NCBI RefSeq assembly: GCF_000960995.1
Contig: NZ_CP009434.1
Coordinates: 2,728,001-2,792,000, forward strand
Direction: 5' to 3'
Length of the DNA stretch: 64,000 bases
Origin: Burkholderia glumae LMG 2196 = ATCC 33617
Lineage (GTDB): Bacteria; Pseudomonadota; Gammaproteobacteria; Burkholderiales; Burkholderiaceae
In this document: positions 1 to 8,696 of the stretch, one piece after another
Position numbering within the stretch: position 1 is the stretch's first letter
How the letters are laid out: each line of letters starts with the position of its first letter
Made by a program: the position numbers and the translations under genes
The notes under the pieces: generated by a model
Database searches by the model: none
What the model saw: the letters and a program-made list of their open reading frames with translations, nothing else
Told to the model about the DNA's origin: nothing

Positions 1-98
1 GGCGAGCCGCCGCTGAGGCAGACGATGGCGGTGCGTGCCGAAGGCAGGCGATAGTGGCGACCATTGACCTCGATCGTCTGGTTCATCGGGTTCAGCAT
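1..98 (-). CDS. phnA: Probable phosphonoacetate hydrolase, N-terminal fragment
   Basis: Only the first 32 codons lie in the window; the gene runs off the left edge. Reading starts at the ATG at 98, with a strong AGGAGG ribosome site 5 bases upstream. The visible residues include TIEVNGRHYRLP followed by a hydrophobic beta-strand (TAIVCLSGG). This resembles the N-terminus of phosphonoacetate hydrolases, zinc enzymes of the alkaline phosphatase superfamily that split phosphonoacetate into acetate and phosphate. It lies just downstream of phnSTUV on the same strand. Together with phnW it would suggest the PhnW-PhnY-PhnA route of aminoethylphosphonate degradation. The usual VDG metal-site motif is not visible here (LSGGS is seen), so the assignment rests on context plus a short match. 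Confidence 0.5.
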   Translation of the reverse strand, partial: MLNPMNQTIEVNGRHYRLPSARTAIVCLSGGS

Positions 99-232
99 GA
101 CTCCTCCTGTTATCGCTGCGATGCGGCGCTCACGGCCGCCGGCACCGCCGTGCGATCTGCGCCGGCGGCCCGCGCCGCGCGCGGCATCCACGGGGCCGAT
201 TCAGCCATTCAGTCCATCGATCAACCAATCCA

Positions 233-1111
233 TCAGCGCCGCAGCCGCGGCACTCGCGCGGCGATCAGCATCAGCGCCGCGAGCGAAGCCGCCAGCATCA
301 GCAGCGAGAGCGCCGAAGCCGGCAAGTAATAGCCGCGCTCGACCTCGCCGATCACGACGATCGGTACGGTGGCGAAGCCGGGCGGATAGACCGTCATCGT
401 CGCGCCCAGCTCGCCGAGCGACAGCGCGAAGCCGAGCGCCAGGCTCGCGCGCAGCGCCGGCACGAGTTGCGGCAGCAGCACGCGGCGCAGCACCATCGAC
501 GGCGGCGCACCAAGGCTCGCGGCGGCTTCCCGCAGCACCGTCAATTCGGGCCGCAGCGCGGCGGCCGCGCATCGGTAACAAAATGGCAGAACCAGCGCGA
601 GTTGCACGAGCATGACGATCGCGGCCGAGCTCGAAAGATCGACCGGTCTTTGATGATAGGCGATCAGCACCGCAAGTCCCAGCACCACGCTCGGCACGCC
701 GTTGGGCAGCATCACCAGCGCATCGACGAGCGCGCCCGCCCGCCCCTGCACGCGCCCTTCCAGCGCAAGCGCGAGCCAGAGCCCGAGCGCGGTGCCGATC
801 ACCGCTACGCCGAAGCCGATCTCGAGGCTGGCGGCGAGCGCATCGAACTCGGGCTCGCCGAGCCGCGAGAACCAGCGCAAGCTGTAGCCGGTCGGCAGGA
901 TCGTGCCGGACCATTGCGTGGCCACGCTCGACAGCGCGACCACCACCACCGGCAGCACGAACAGCCAGAGGCAGGCGAACGCGGCCAAGGCCAGCGCGAT
1001 GCGCGCGGCATGCTTCAGCACGGGGTCGGTCCAGCCGGCGGCGTGTCGCGGCGCCGGCACGCCGGCCGGACCGCCGGCGGCATCGCCATTCCGGCGCAGG
1101 TCAGCGGCCAT
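233..1111 (-). CDS. phnV: 2-aminoethylphosphonate ABC transporter permease
   Basis: Integral membrane permease of about 292 residues with six predicted hydrophobic segments. The permease EAA-like loop is seen as EAAASLGAPPSMVLRRVLLP in the C-terminal half, the contact site for the ATPase PhnT. I chose the ATG at 1111 because a GGGAGG ribosome site precedes it and it overlaps the end of phnU by 11 bases, which suggests translational coupling; a longer reading from 1156 lacks this. It is the last transporter gene of the phnS-T-U-V operon and should pair with PhnU to form the membrane channel for 2-aminoethylphosphonate import. Confidence 0.88.
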   Translation of the reverse strand: MAADLRRNGDAAGGPAGVPAPRHAAGWTDPVLKHAARIALALAAFACLWLFVLPVVVVALSSVATQWSGTILPTGYSLRWFSRLGEPEFDALAASLEIGFGVAVIGTALGLWLALALEGRVQGRAGALVDALVMLPNGVPSVVLGLAVLIAYHQRPVDLSSSAAIVMLVQLALVLPFCYRCAAAALRPELTVLREAAASLGAPPSMVLRRVLLPQLVPALRASLALGFALSLGELGATMTVYPPGFATVPIVVIGEVERGYYLPASALSLLMLAASLAALMLIAARVPRLRR

Positions 1112-2033
1112 CCCGCCCTCCCATCGCCCGGCGATTGATCCAGCGGTAAAGCACATACAGCGACAGCGACATGGCGAGCATCACGACGGCGCCGGCCGCC
1201 GCGGCCGGCAGGTCGAGATCGACCGACGCACTGGTGTAGATCGCGACCGGCAGCGTGACCAGCCGCGCGCTGCCGAGCACGAGCAGGATCCCGAACTCGT
1301 TGAGCGTGAGCAGGAAGCAGAGGATCGTGCCGGCCGCGATGCCGGGCCACGCGATCGGCAGAATCACGCGGCTTGCCAGCATCCAGCCGTTCGCGCCGAG
1401 GCTGCGCGCCGCCTCGACCAGCCGCAGGTCGAGCGTGGCGAACGCGGCGAGCGTGGGCCGCACCACGAACGGCGTGTAGAACACCGTCTGCGCCAGGATC
1501 ACGCCGCCGATGCCGAACAGGAAGTCGAGCGGCGGCGCATCGAGGTGGAACAGCCGCTGCAGCGCGATGCTGATCGAGCCCTGCGAGCCGTACAGGAAGA
1601 TCAGCGTGAAGGCGACCAGGAACGAGGGGAAGGCCACGTAGAGCTCGAGGAAGCGCGTGACGAGCGAGGCGCCCGGAAACGGCCGGAAGAACAGCAGTGC
1701 CGCGAGCAGCACGCCGAGCACCGACGCGCTGCCGGCGCTCACGCACAGCACCGATAGCGTGGTGCCGAGCACGCCGCGCGTGTCGGGATTGCCGAAGAAC
1801 GTGCGATAGGCGGCAAGCGTCAAGCCATGATCGCCTGTCATGCTGAGCAGCAGCAAGCGCGCGAGCGGATAGAGCACGAGCGGCCCGAGCACCACCAGCA
1901 CCAGCACCAGCAGATGCAGCCGCGCGCGGTGCGTGGCCCGGCGCGCCGCGCGCGCGTGACTGGACACCGCCGCCTCGCGGCGCGCGGCGGCGCCCGCGCC
2001 GTCCAGATCAGGGCTCGATAAGGACGACATCAT
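1101..2033 (-). CDS. phnU: 2-aminoethylphosphonate ABC transporter permease
   Basis: Inner-membrane permease of 310 residues, the partner of PhnV. It has a short charged N-terminus, hydrophobic segments from about residue 40, and the EAA-type loop (VEAARSLGANGWMLASRV) expected of binding-protein-dependent permeases. Two ATG codons in tandem (2033 and 2030) are possible starts; a GAGG sequence lies 3 to 6 bases upstream. The gene begins inside the last 26 bases of phnT and overlaps phnV by 11 bases, so the three genes are tightly coupled. Confidence 0.88.
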   Translation of the reverse strand: MMSSLSSPDLDGAGAAARREAAVSSHARAARRATHRARLHLLVLVLVVLGPLVLYPLARLLLLSMTGDHGLTLAAYRTFFGNPDTRGVLGTTLSVLCVSAGSASVLGVLLAALLFFRPFPGASLVTRFLELYVAFPSFLVAFTLIFLYGSQGSISIALQRLFHLDAPPLDFLFGIGGVILAQTVFYTPFVVRPTLAAFATLDLRLVEAARSLGANGWMLASRVILPIAWPGIAAGTILCFLLTLNEFGILLVLGSARLVTLPVAIYTSASVDLDLPAAAAGAVVMLAMSLSLYVLYRWINRRAMGGRDGR

Positions 2034-3105
2034 CGGCCTCGCAATGCAGGGAAACGCGCGTGCCGCGCTCCGGGGTCGGACCGCGGCCGCGCTGCATGGT
2101 GACGCGCACGGGCTCGTCGGCGGCCGCGTCGAGCATCACCGAGACGGACAGCTCGGAGCCGTGCCATTCGACCGATGCGATCGTGCCGTTCAGGCCGCCG
2201 CTGCCGGGCGCCTTCAGCGTGAAGCGTTCGGGCCGCACGCAGGCGACGCGATCGCGCACGTCGTGCAGCGGGTCGCCGATCGGATAGACGACGTGCGGCG
2301 GGAGCAGGTTCGCGGCGCCCAGATAGCGGGCCACGAAGCCGTCGCGCGGCGTGTCGTAGAGCTGCTGCGGCGTGCCGATCTGCGCGATGCGGCCGTCGCG
2401 CATCAACAACGCGCGATCGGACAGCACCAGCGCGTCGTCGCGGTCGTGCGTGACGCAGACGATCGTCAGGTTCGGCAGCCGCTCGTGCAGCGCCTTCAAT
2501 TCGCTGCGCACCGAGGCGCGCAGGTTGGCGTCGAGCGCCGAGAGCGGCTCGTCGAGCAGCAGCACGTCCGGCTCGATCACGAGCGCGCGCGCCAGCGCCA
2601 CGCGCTGCTGCATGCCGCCGGAAAGCTGGGCCGGCATCACGTGGCCGGCGTCGCCGAGCTGCACCAGCTTGAGCGCATCGGCCACGCGCCGCGCGATCTC
2701 GCCCGAGCCCAGGCGGCGCGCGCGCAGCCCGAACGCGACGTTCTCGAACACCGACAGGTGTGGGAACAGCGCGTAGTTCTGGAACAGCAGGCCGAGGTTG
2801 CGCTTGTGCGGCGGCGCATGCGTGAGGTCGCGGCCGGCCACCACGAGCGTGCCGCTCAGGCCGTCGGCCTTCACGAAACCGGCGATGAAGCGCAGCAAGG
2901 TGGTCTTGCCGCAGCCGCTGCGGCCGAGCACGGTCAGCAGTTCGCCGGCGCCGATCGCGAGCGACAGGTCGTCGAGCACGGTGCGCGCGCCGTAGCGCAC
3001 GCTCAGGTGCTCGATCTGCACGCCATCCGGCGCGGCCGCACGCTGGTTCGCGTGCGAGCGTGCCGGGCCGAGGGCGCCGGGATGGATCAGGCTGGCGATA
3101 TTCAC
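2008..3105 (-). CDS. phnT: 2-aminoethylphosphonate ABC transporter ATP-binding protein
   Basis: Cytoplasmic ATPase of 365 residues that powers the PhnUV channel. Walker A is GRSGCGKTT, the ABC signature is LSGGMQQR, Walker B is VLLLDEP, and the switch histidine is in VCVTHDRDD. After the nucleotide-binding domain a C-terminal TOBE-like region of about 90 residues follows (VACVRPERFTL onward), usual for this importer class. The start codon is GTG at 3105, with GGGAGG only three bases upstream. It follows phnS by 19 bases and overlaps phnU. Confidence 0.9.
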   Translation of the reverse strand: MNIASLIHPGALGPARSHANQRAAAPDGVQIEHLSVRYGARTVLDDLSLAIGAGELLTVLGRSGCGKTTLLRFIAGFVKADGLSGTLVVAGRDLTHAPPHKRNLGLLFQNYALFPHLSVFENVAFGLRARRLGSGEIARRVADALKLVQLGDAGHVMPAQLSGGMQQRVALARALVIEPDVLLLDEPLSALDANLRASVRSELKALHERLPNLTIVCVTHDRDDALVLSDRALLMRDGRIAQIGTPQQLYDTPRDGFVARYLGAANLLPPHVVYPIGDPLHDVRDRVACVRPERFTLKAPGSGGLNGTIASVEWHGSELSVSVMLDAAADEPVRVTMQRGRGPTPERGTRVSLHCEADDVVLIEP

Positions 3106-3124
3106 GGGCCTCCCTCGTGGCCGA

Positions 3125-4207
3125 TCACTTCGGCTTGACGACTTCGGTCTGCTTGCCGGAGCCGCCGATCACGTCCTTCTTCCAGCGCTCGGTCCAGCCG
3201 GCCTTCTTCGCCATCACGGCGTTCCAGTCCACCGCAATCAGCTTCACGCCCGCGATCGCGCGCTTGACGGCCTCGCCGTTCTTGCCCGCCAGCGGCACGT
3301 CGCTGCGGCCCGGGATGCCGAACATGTCGGGCACCTTCGCCTGCACGTCGGCCGACATCAGGTAGTCGATCAGCTTCTTGCCTTCGTCGGGGTTCGGGCC
3401 GCCCTTGATCAGGCCGATCGCATACGGCAGCTGGAACGTGGTGGGCGCCTCGCCCGCCTTGGCCGAGAGGAACACCGGCTTGACCGACAGGCCGCCGTGC
3501 TCGGCGTCGTCGAGGTCCATCTGCAGGTCGCCGTTGGCCACGCTGATCTCGTTGCGCGAGAGCAGCACGTTCAGGTAGCCGGTGCCCTTGGTGTGGAACT
3601 TCACGCTGCGCTCCAGCCTGGCCAGGTAGTCGAACGCGGCGTCCTCGCCCATCAGCGTCGAGGTCAGGATGATCACGGCCATCCCGTCGCCGGCCGTGGC
3701 CGGGTTCGAGTAGGCGATCTTGCCGGCGTAGTCGGGCGAGAGCAGGTCCGCGAACGTCTTCGGCGGGTTCTTCACCACCTCCGGGTTCAGCGCGAACGAG
3801 AAGTAGTTGTTGACGAAGGTCGCCCACGAGCCGTCGGCCGCCTTCGCGATCGCCGGCACGTTCTTGTAGTTGGCGCTCTGGTAAGGCTGCAGCAGGCCGA
3901 ACTGGCCCGCCTGCTGAATGAAGGGCGGCAGCGTGACGATCACGTCGGCCTTCGGCGAACCCTTCTCGACGTTCGCGCGGTTCACCACCTCGCCGCTGCC
4001 GGCCGTGACGATGTTCACCTTCACGCCTTCCTTCTTCTCGAACGCGGGCAGCACGTCGCGGTAGAGGTTCTCGAGGCCGTCTGCCGTGTACAGCACGACC
4101 GCGCCGGCCGCCTGCGCCGGCATCGCGAAGGCCTGCAGCAGCCCGGCGGCGCACGCCGCGAACGCCAGCTTGCGCATCGTCGTGCCGAACGAATTCTGGA
4201 ATGTCAT
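3125..4207 (-). CDS. phnS: 2-aminoethylphosphonate ABC transporter periplasmic binding protein
   Basis: Extracellular solute-binding protein of the iron/thiamine/phosphonate class, 360 residues. The N-terminus carries a signal peptide (MRKLAFAACAAGLLQAF, cleavage near PAQAA), then the mature domain begins VVLYTADGLENLYRDV. The ATG at 4207 was chosen because it places the signal peptide close to the N-terminus and has GGAGA upstream; longer in-frame readings give a basic leader with no similarity. It is the first gene of the phnSTUV operon and is divergent from phnW across a 257-base promoter region. Confidence 0.9.
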   Translation of the reverse strand: MTFQNSFGTTMRKLAFAACAAGLLQAFAMPAQAAGAVVLYTADGLENLYRDVLPAFEKKEGVKVNIVTAGSGEVVNRANVEKGSPKADVIVTLPPFIQQAGQFGLLQPYQSANYKNVPAIAKAADGSWATFVNNYFSFALNPEVVKNPPKTFADLLSPDYAGKIAYSNPATAGDGMAVIILTSTLMGEDAAFDYLARLERSVKFHTKGTGYLNVLLSRNEISVANGDLQMDLDDAEHGGLSVKPVFLSAKAGEAPTTFQLPYAIGLIKGGPNPDEGKKLIDYLMSADVQAKVPDMFGIPGRSDVPLAGKNGEAVKRAIAGVKLIAVDWNAVMAKKAGWTERWKKDVIGGSGKQTEVVKPK

Positions 4208-4380
4208 CTCGCTTCTCCGTGGGGCGGAAACATGTCGGGCCGGGCGCCTGCCGGCATCTGCCGTCTTCGAGGGCCGGCCTGGGGCCCGGCTGCACGCCGC
4301 CGGTCGCATCCATCGCGCCGGCGGCAAGCGAAGCATCACAGCGTTCGATGACAACTCCATGACGACACCACTTGACTCCA

Positions 4381-4397
4381 CAAAATGACATATTTTG
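4381..4397. promoter_or_regulatory. Palindrome in the phnS/phnW divergent promoter
   Basis: CAAAAT and ATTTTG form a perfect six-base inverted repeat around the five bases GACAT. It is an AT-rich island in a very GC-rich intergenic region between phnS (minus strand) and phnW (plus strand). A TTGACT hexamer lies just upstream at 4372-4377. The position suits an operator for a regulator acting on both genes, but no phn regulator gene is visible in the window. Confidence 0.4.
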
Positions 4398-4464
4398 CCA
4401 CTACGATGCGCGCATCCGGTGCGCCGACCGCCGCGCATCGCCCTTGCACCGCCCCGGAGGCAGC

Positions 4465-5577
4465 ATGCGTTCCGACCACGACCCGATTCTCCTGACGCCC
4501 GGCCCGCTGACGACCTCGCCGGCCACGCGCCGCGCCATGCAACGCGACTGGGGCTCGTGGGACGCCGCCTTCAATCGTCTGACGCAGCAGGTCTGCGCCG
4601 ACCTGCTGCGCATCGCCGGTGGCGACCACACCTATTGCTGCGTGCCGCTGCAGGGCAGCGGCACGTTCGCCGTCGAGGCCGCGCTCGGTACGCTGGTGCC
4701 GCGCGACGGCGTGGTGCTGGTGCCGAATCACGGCGCCTACTGCGCACGCATCGTCAGGATTCTCGACCGGCTCGGCATCGAGACCGTCGAGCTGCCGTTC
4801 GCCGAACACCAAGCCGTGAACGCCGCGCAGATCGAGGCACGGCTCGCCGCCGAGCCGCGCATCACGCACCTCGCGCTGGTGCACCTGGAAACCAGCGCCG
4901 GCATCCTCAATCCGCTCGCGGACGTCGCCGCGGCCTGCGCGCGGCACGGCACGCGGCTGATCGTCGATGCGATGAGTTCGTTCGGCGCGCTGCCGGTGGA
5001 GGTGGCCGCCCACGGCATCGACGCGCTCGTCTCGGCGAGCGGCAAATGCCTGGAAGGCGTACCGGGGATGGGTTTCGTGATCGTGCGGCGCGCCTTGCTG
5101 GCGCAGTGCGCGGGCCGCTCGCCGTCGCTCGCGCTCGACTTGCACGACCAGCAGGCCTACCTGCAGCGCACCGGGCAATGGCGCTTCACGCCGCCGACGC
5201 ACGTGGTGGCCGCGCTGCACGAGGCGCTCGCGCAGTTCCACGCGCAAGGCGGCCAGCCGGCGCGCGGCGCGCGCTACGCGGCGAACTGCACCGCGCTGCT
5301 CGACGCCATGCGCGCGCTCGGCTTCGAACCGTTCCTGGCCGCCGAGGTGCAGGCCCCCGTGATCGTCACGTTCCATGCGCCGCGCGACCCCGCTTACGCG
5401 TTCGCGCCGTTCTACGCGGCCGTGCGCGAGGCCGGCTTCGTCCTGTATCCGGGCAAGCTCACGCAGGTGGAGACGTTTCGCGTGGGCTGCATCGGCGCGA
5501 TCGACGCGCCGCAGATCCGCCGCGCCGTCGCGGCGATCGACGGCGCGCTGCGCGGGCTCGGAATCGCGATACGCTGA
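4465..5577 (+). CDS. phnW: 2-aminoethylphosphonate:pyruvate aminotransferase
   Basis: PLP-dependent class V aminotransferase of 370 residues that converts 2-aminoethylphosphonate and pyruvate into phosphonoacetaldehyde and alanine. Visible family marks are the N-terminal LLTPGPLTTSPATRRAM, the PLP-contacting aspartate in LIVDAMSSFGALP, and the Schiff-base lysine in SASGKCLEGVPGMGF. The start at 4465 has CGGAGG 4 bases upstream; the open frame extends 31 codons further up but that part has no similarity to the family. It is divergent from phnS, so uptake and the first degradation step are organised together. Confidence 0.93.
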   Translation: MRSDHDPILLTPGPLTTSPATRRAMQRDWGSWDAAFNRLTQQVCADLLRIAGGDHTYCCVPLQGSGTFAVEAALGTLVPRDGVVLVPNHGAYCARIVRILDRLGIETVELPFAEHQAVNAAQIEARLAAEPRITHLALVHLETSAGILNPLADVAAACARHGTRLIVDAMSSFGALPVEVAAHGIDALVSASGKCLEGVPGMGFVIVRRALLAQCAGRSPSLALDLHDQQAYLQRTGQWRFTPPTHVVAALHEALAQFHAQGGQPARGARYAANCTALLDAMRALGFEPFLAAEVQAPVIVTFHAPRDPAYAFAPFYAAVREAGFVLYPGKLTQVETFRVGCIGAIDAPQIRRAVAAIDGALRGLGIAIR

Positions 5578-5616
5578 GGCCGCCGCAACCGCGCGTCGCG
5601 CCGGCCCCTGCTCACG

Positions 5617-5650
5617 AAAAAAGCCCGGCGCCGCCGAAGCGGAGCCGGGC
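5617..5650 (-). terminator. Intrinsic terminator of the shikimate transporter gene
   Basis: On the minus strand a seven-base GCCCGGC/GCCGGGC stem continues, after one mismatch, into CCGC/GCGG closed by a TTCG tetraloop, and is followed by six T residues. This is a textbook rho-independent terminator. It lies 24 bases after the stop of the MFS gene and between convergent genes. Confidence 0.85.
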
Positions 5651-5673
5651 CAGCCGGGCGGGTGGAGAATCTG

Positions 5674-7041
5674 CTACAGCACGATGCGCTTGATGTCGCC
5701 GACCACGAAGATGTAGGACAGCGCGCCGATCAGCGCGATCACGCCGATGAAGGCCAGCGCGCCCACGAACGAACCGGTCGCCGCGACGATCAGGCCGATC
5801 ACCAGCGGCGTGATGATGCCGGCCAGGTTGGCGGCCAGGTTGAAGATCCCGCCCGTCACGCCGAGCAGCCCTTCCGGCGCGATGTCGGAAACCAGCGTCC
5901 AGCCGAGCGCGGCCATGCCCTGCGCGAAGAACGCCACCGACATGATGGCGATCACCGCCTCGTTGCTCTGCACGTAGTTGGCCAGCACGATGGTCGAGGT
6001 GAGCAGCAGGCCGGCGATGATCGGCAGCTTGCGCGCGACATTGGCCGACTTGCCGCGTCGCAGCAGATAGTCGGAGAAGAAGCCACCGAACATCACGCCG
6101 ATCGAGGCCGCGATGAACGGCAACACCGCGAAAAAGCCGATCTTCAGCCACGCCATGTGGCGCTCCGTGGCGAGATAGGTCGGAAACCACGTCAGGAAGA
6201 ACACCAGCGTCGAGTTGCCGGCGAACTGGCCGAGACAGATGCCGGCGAGCTGGCGCTTCTTCACCAGCCGGCCGGCCATGGCCCAGCTGAAGCGCGACGG
6301 TGCGGCCGTCGCGGCGCCCGCCCCGTTCGCGGCTTTTGGCGCGCCCGCCTCGCCGTCGATCAGGCCGCCGCCTTCGGCGATGTAGGCGAGTTCGGCCGCG
6401 TTCGCGCCCGGATGCTCGCGCGGCTCGCGGTAGAACCTCAGCCAGACGAGCCCGAACAGGATGCCCACGCCGCCCACCACCCAGAACAGCGAGCGCCAGC
6501 CGAACGCCCCCATCAGCGCGAACAGCACCGGGCTCAGGAACGCCAGGCCGACGTATTCGCCGACGGTATAGGTGCCGGTGGCCATCGCGCGCTCCTTCTG
6601 CGGAAACCAGGTGGCCACCACGCGGCTGTTGGTCGGGAAGCACGGCGCCTCGCTGAGGCCCAGGCCCAGCCGGCAGGCCAGCAGCGTGCCGACGCCATGC
6701 ACGAAGCCCTGCAGCAGCGTGCAGAGCGACCAGAGCGTCATCGACAGGTAGTAGGTGAGCTTGCTGCCGAAGCGGTCGAGGAACAGACCGCCGGGGACCT
6801 GCGCGATCACGTAGGTCCACGAGAACGAGGAGAACATGATGCCCATCACCGCGGCGCCGATCCCGAGCTCCTTGGTGAGCGCGGGCGCGGCCACGCCGAG
6901 CACGGTGCGGTCGAGGTAGTTGATCATCGTGCCGAACGCGAGCAGCGCGAGGATCCGGTAGCGCGCCGAGGTGCGGCGCGCGGTACCGGCCGCCGGCGCG
7001 GAGGCGGCCGCGGCCGCGGACGGTTGGGGCGAGTGCTGCAT
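5674..7041 (-). CDS. MFS transporter, probable quinate/shikimate uptake
   Basis: Twelve-helix major facilitator of 455 residues of the anion:cation symporter type. The first helix carries MINYLDRTVLGVA and the loop after helix 2 has the family motif GGLFLDRFGSKLTYY. A soluble central loop (about residues 205-245) precedes the second half. AGGAG lies 7 bases before the ATG. It is followed by a strong terminator and preceded by aroE in the same direction (78 bases apart). The neighbours aroE, aroQ and a dehydroshikimate dehydratase suggest that the substrate is quinate, shikimate or dehydroshikimate. Sequence alone would allow other organic acids such as glucarate. Confidence 0.8.
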   Translation of the reverse strand: MQHSPQPSAAAAASAPAAGTARRTSARYRILALLAFGTMINYLDRTVLGVAAPALTKELGIGAAVMGIMFSSFSWTYVIAQVPGGLFLDRFGSKLTYYLSMTLWSLCTLLQGFVHGVGTLLACRLGLGLSEAPCFPTNSRVVATWFPQKERAMATGTYTVGEYVGLAFLSPVLFALMGAFGWRSLFWVVGGVGILFGLVWLRFYREPREHPGANAAELAYIAEGGGLIDGEAGAPKAANGAGAATAAPSRFSWAMAGRLVKKRQLAGICLGQFAGNSTLVFFLTWFPTYLATERHMAWLKIGFFAVLPFIAASIGVMFGGFFSDYLLRRGKSANVARKLPIIAGLLLTSTIVLANYVQSNEAVIAIMSVAFFAQGMAALGWTLVSDIAPEGLLGVTGGIFNLAANLAGIITPLVIGLIVAATGSFVGALAFIGVIALIGALSYIFVVGDIKRIVL

Positions 7042-7119
7042 CGTAGTCTCCTGATTCCTGATTATTGTGGTGACGGCAGTGGTAACGACGGTGGCGACGG
7101 CGAGCCCGGCCGGCTCGCC

Positions 7120-7974
7120 CTACTGCGCGACGAGGGTCTCGAAATGCGCGAGCATGCGCTCGGCGTCGGGCTCGCGGCCGGTGAAGATCTCGAACGCATC
7201 GACGGCCTGGAACACGGCCATTCCGCCGCCCGGCAGCGTCCGGCAGCCCGCCGCGCGCGCCACGCGCACCAGCTCGGTCTCCAGCGGAAAGTAGACGATG
7301 TCGGCCACCCACGGCCGCGTCGCGAGCAGATGGGCCGGCAGCGGCAGCCCGGGATGCTTGAGCATGCCGGTCGGCGTCGCGTGGATCAGGCCCGTGGCCG
7401 ACGCCATCGCCGCGTCGAGCGCGCCGCCTGCCGTCACGCTCGCCGCCGGGAAGCGCGCCTGCAGCTCGGCCGCCAGCGAGTCCGCCCGCGCGGGCTCGAC
7501 GTCGAACAACGTCAGCGCCTGCGCGCCGAGCATCAGCACCGCATGCGCCACCGCCGCGCCCGCGCCGCCCGCGCCGAGCTGCACGACGCGCTCCATCGGC
7601 GCGCCGGCCAGACCGCGCCGGAACGACTTCGCGAAGCCGGACCAGTCGGTGTTGTGGCCGCTGCGCTTGCCGCCCGCGAAACGCACGGTATTGACGGCAC
7701 CGAGCGCGCGCGCGTCGTCCGACAGCGTGTCGAGATGCGCGATCACGCGCTGCTTGCACGGATGCGTGATGTTCAGGCCGTCGTAGCCCATCCGCTCGGC
7801 GGCGTCGAGCAGCTCGGGCAGCGCGTCCACGGTGAGGCCGAGCGCGTCGAGGTCGAGACGCCGGTAGACATAGTTGAAGCCCTGCAGGCCGCCTTCCCGC
7901 TCGTGCATCGCCGGCGACAGCGAGCCGCCGATGCCCTGCCCGATCAGGCCGATCAGAAACGACGTGCCGCTCAT
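7120..7974 (-). CDS. aroE: Shikimate/quinate dehydrogenase
   Basis: NAD(P)-dependent dehydrogenase of 284 residues. The substrate domain shows the serine motif GGSLSPAMHE, the catalytic lysine and asparagine in NITHPCKQRVIAHLD, and the aspartate in SGHNTDWSGF. The nucleotide domain has the glycine-rich loop LGAGGAGAAVAHA. The ATG at 7974 overlaps the aroQ stop (ATGA). In this context (next to aroQ, a transporter and a 3-dehydroshikimate dehydratase) the enzyme probably oxidises shikimate or quinate for catabolism rather than making aromatic amino acids. A biosynthetic copy would be expected elsewhere in the genome. Confidence 0.9.
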   Translation of the reverse strand: MSGTSFLIGLIGQGIGGSLSPAMHEREGGLQGFNYVYRRLDLDALGLTVDALPELLDAAERMGYDGLNITHPCKQRVIAHLDTLSDDARALGAVNTVRFAGGKRSGHNTDWSGFAKSFRRGLAGAPMERVVQLGAGGAGAAVAHAVLMLGAQALTLFDVEPARADSLAAELQARFPAASVTAGGALDAAMASATGLIHATPTGMLKHPGLPLPAHLLATRPWVADIVYFPLETELVRVARAAGCRTLPGGGMAVFQAVDAFEIFTGREPDAERMLAHFETLVAQ

Positions 7975-8423
7975 CGCACCGTCTCCTCGAGCAGCGCCGC
8001 GAGCCGCTGCAGCGCGAACTCGTAGCCTTGCGTGCCGCAGCCGCAGATCACGCCGCGCGCCACCGCCGACACATACGAGTGATGGCGGAACGCCTCGCGG
8101 TGGTAGACGTTCGAGATGTGAACCTCGATCACCGGCTTGTCGATCGCGGCCAGCGCGTCGGCCAGCGCGACCGAGGTATGCGTGTAGGCGGCCGGATTGA
8201 TCACCACGCCGTCGATGCGCGTGCGCGCCTCGTGCAGCCAGTCGATCAGCTGGTGCTCGGCGTTCGACTGCCGGCATTCGATCTCGAGGCCGAGCGCGGC
8301 GGCGGCGGCAGCGCAGCGGCGCTCGACGTCGGCCAGCGTCTCGGCGCCGTAGATATGGGGCTGGCGCGTGCCCAGCAGGTTGAGGTTCGGTCCGTTGAGC
8401 ACCAGGACCTTCGATTTCGACAT
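7971..8423 (-). CDS. aroQ: Type II 3-dehydroquinate dehydratase
   Basis: Dodecameric type II dehydroquinase of 150 residues, normal length for the family. The N-terminus VLVLNGPNLNLLGTRQPHIYG contributes the catalytic arginine and tyrosine; VVINPAAYTHTSVAL, EVHISNVYHREAFRHHSY and the GCGTQGYEFAL end complete the active site. The ATG at 8423 gives the expected length; longer readings add an unrelated leader. It interconverts 3-dehydroquinate and 3-dehydroshikimate and is the first gene of the minus-strand aroQ-aroE-MFS operon, divergent from the dehydratase gene. Confidence 0.93.
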   Translation of the reverse strand: MSKSKVLVLNGPNLNLLGTRQPHIYGAETLADVERRCAAAAAALGLEIECRQSNAEHQLIDWLHEARTRIDGVVINPAAYTHTSVALADALAAIDKPVIEVHISNVYHREAFRHHSYVSAVARGVICGCGTQGYEFALQRLAALLEETVR

Positions 8424-8547
8424 GACGCACTGACTCCGGAAACAGGGAACGACCGACGATGACGCAGCATCGCGCAACACTTTTTGATGTGGAGCAAGTT
8501 TGCACGCTCGGCGCGACACTTGTCTTTCGGGGTTTATGCTTATTTGT

Positions 8548-8570
8548 ACCATCTAGTTAGTTTGTATAAT
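8548..8570 (+). promoter_or_regulatory. Promoter and imperfect palindrome before quiC
   Basis: A perfect -10 hexamer TATAAT sits at 8565-8570. Immediately upstream at 8548-8561 is ACCATCTAGTTAGT, an imperfect palindrome centred on CTAG (10 of 14 positions symmetric). It would lie in the -35/-10 spacer, a typical place for a repressor of the TetR or similar class. The region 8424-8696 also has to hold the aroQ promoter on the other strand. Confidence 0.5.
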
Positions 8571-8696
8571 CCGCTTCATGTCTCAATAAAATCGGGATGT
8601 TGCGCGATCAGCGAACGCGGCCGGATTAACCCGCTGGTTCGCGGCCGGCTCGCCGGCGGGCTCGCCGCCGCCTCGATTCCTCGCAGGAATTCATCC

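Noticed and set aside
5612..7759. Frame of about 715 codons spanning the MFS gene and aroE
   Set aside because: It runs through two well-recognised genes in another phase and has no family similarity.
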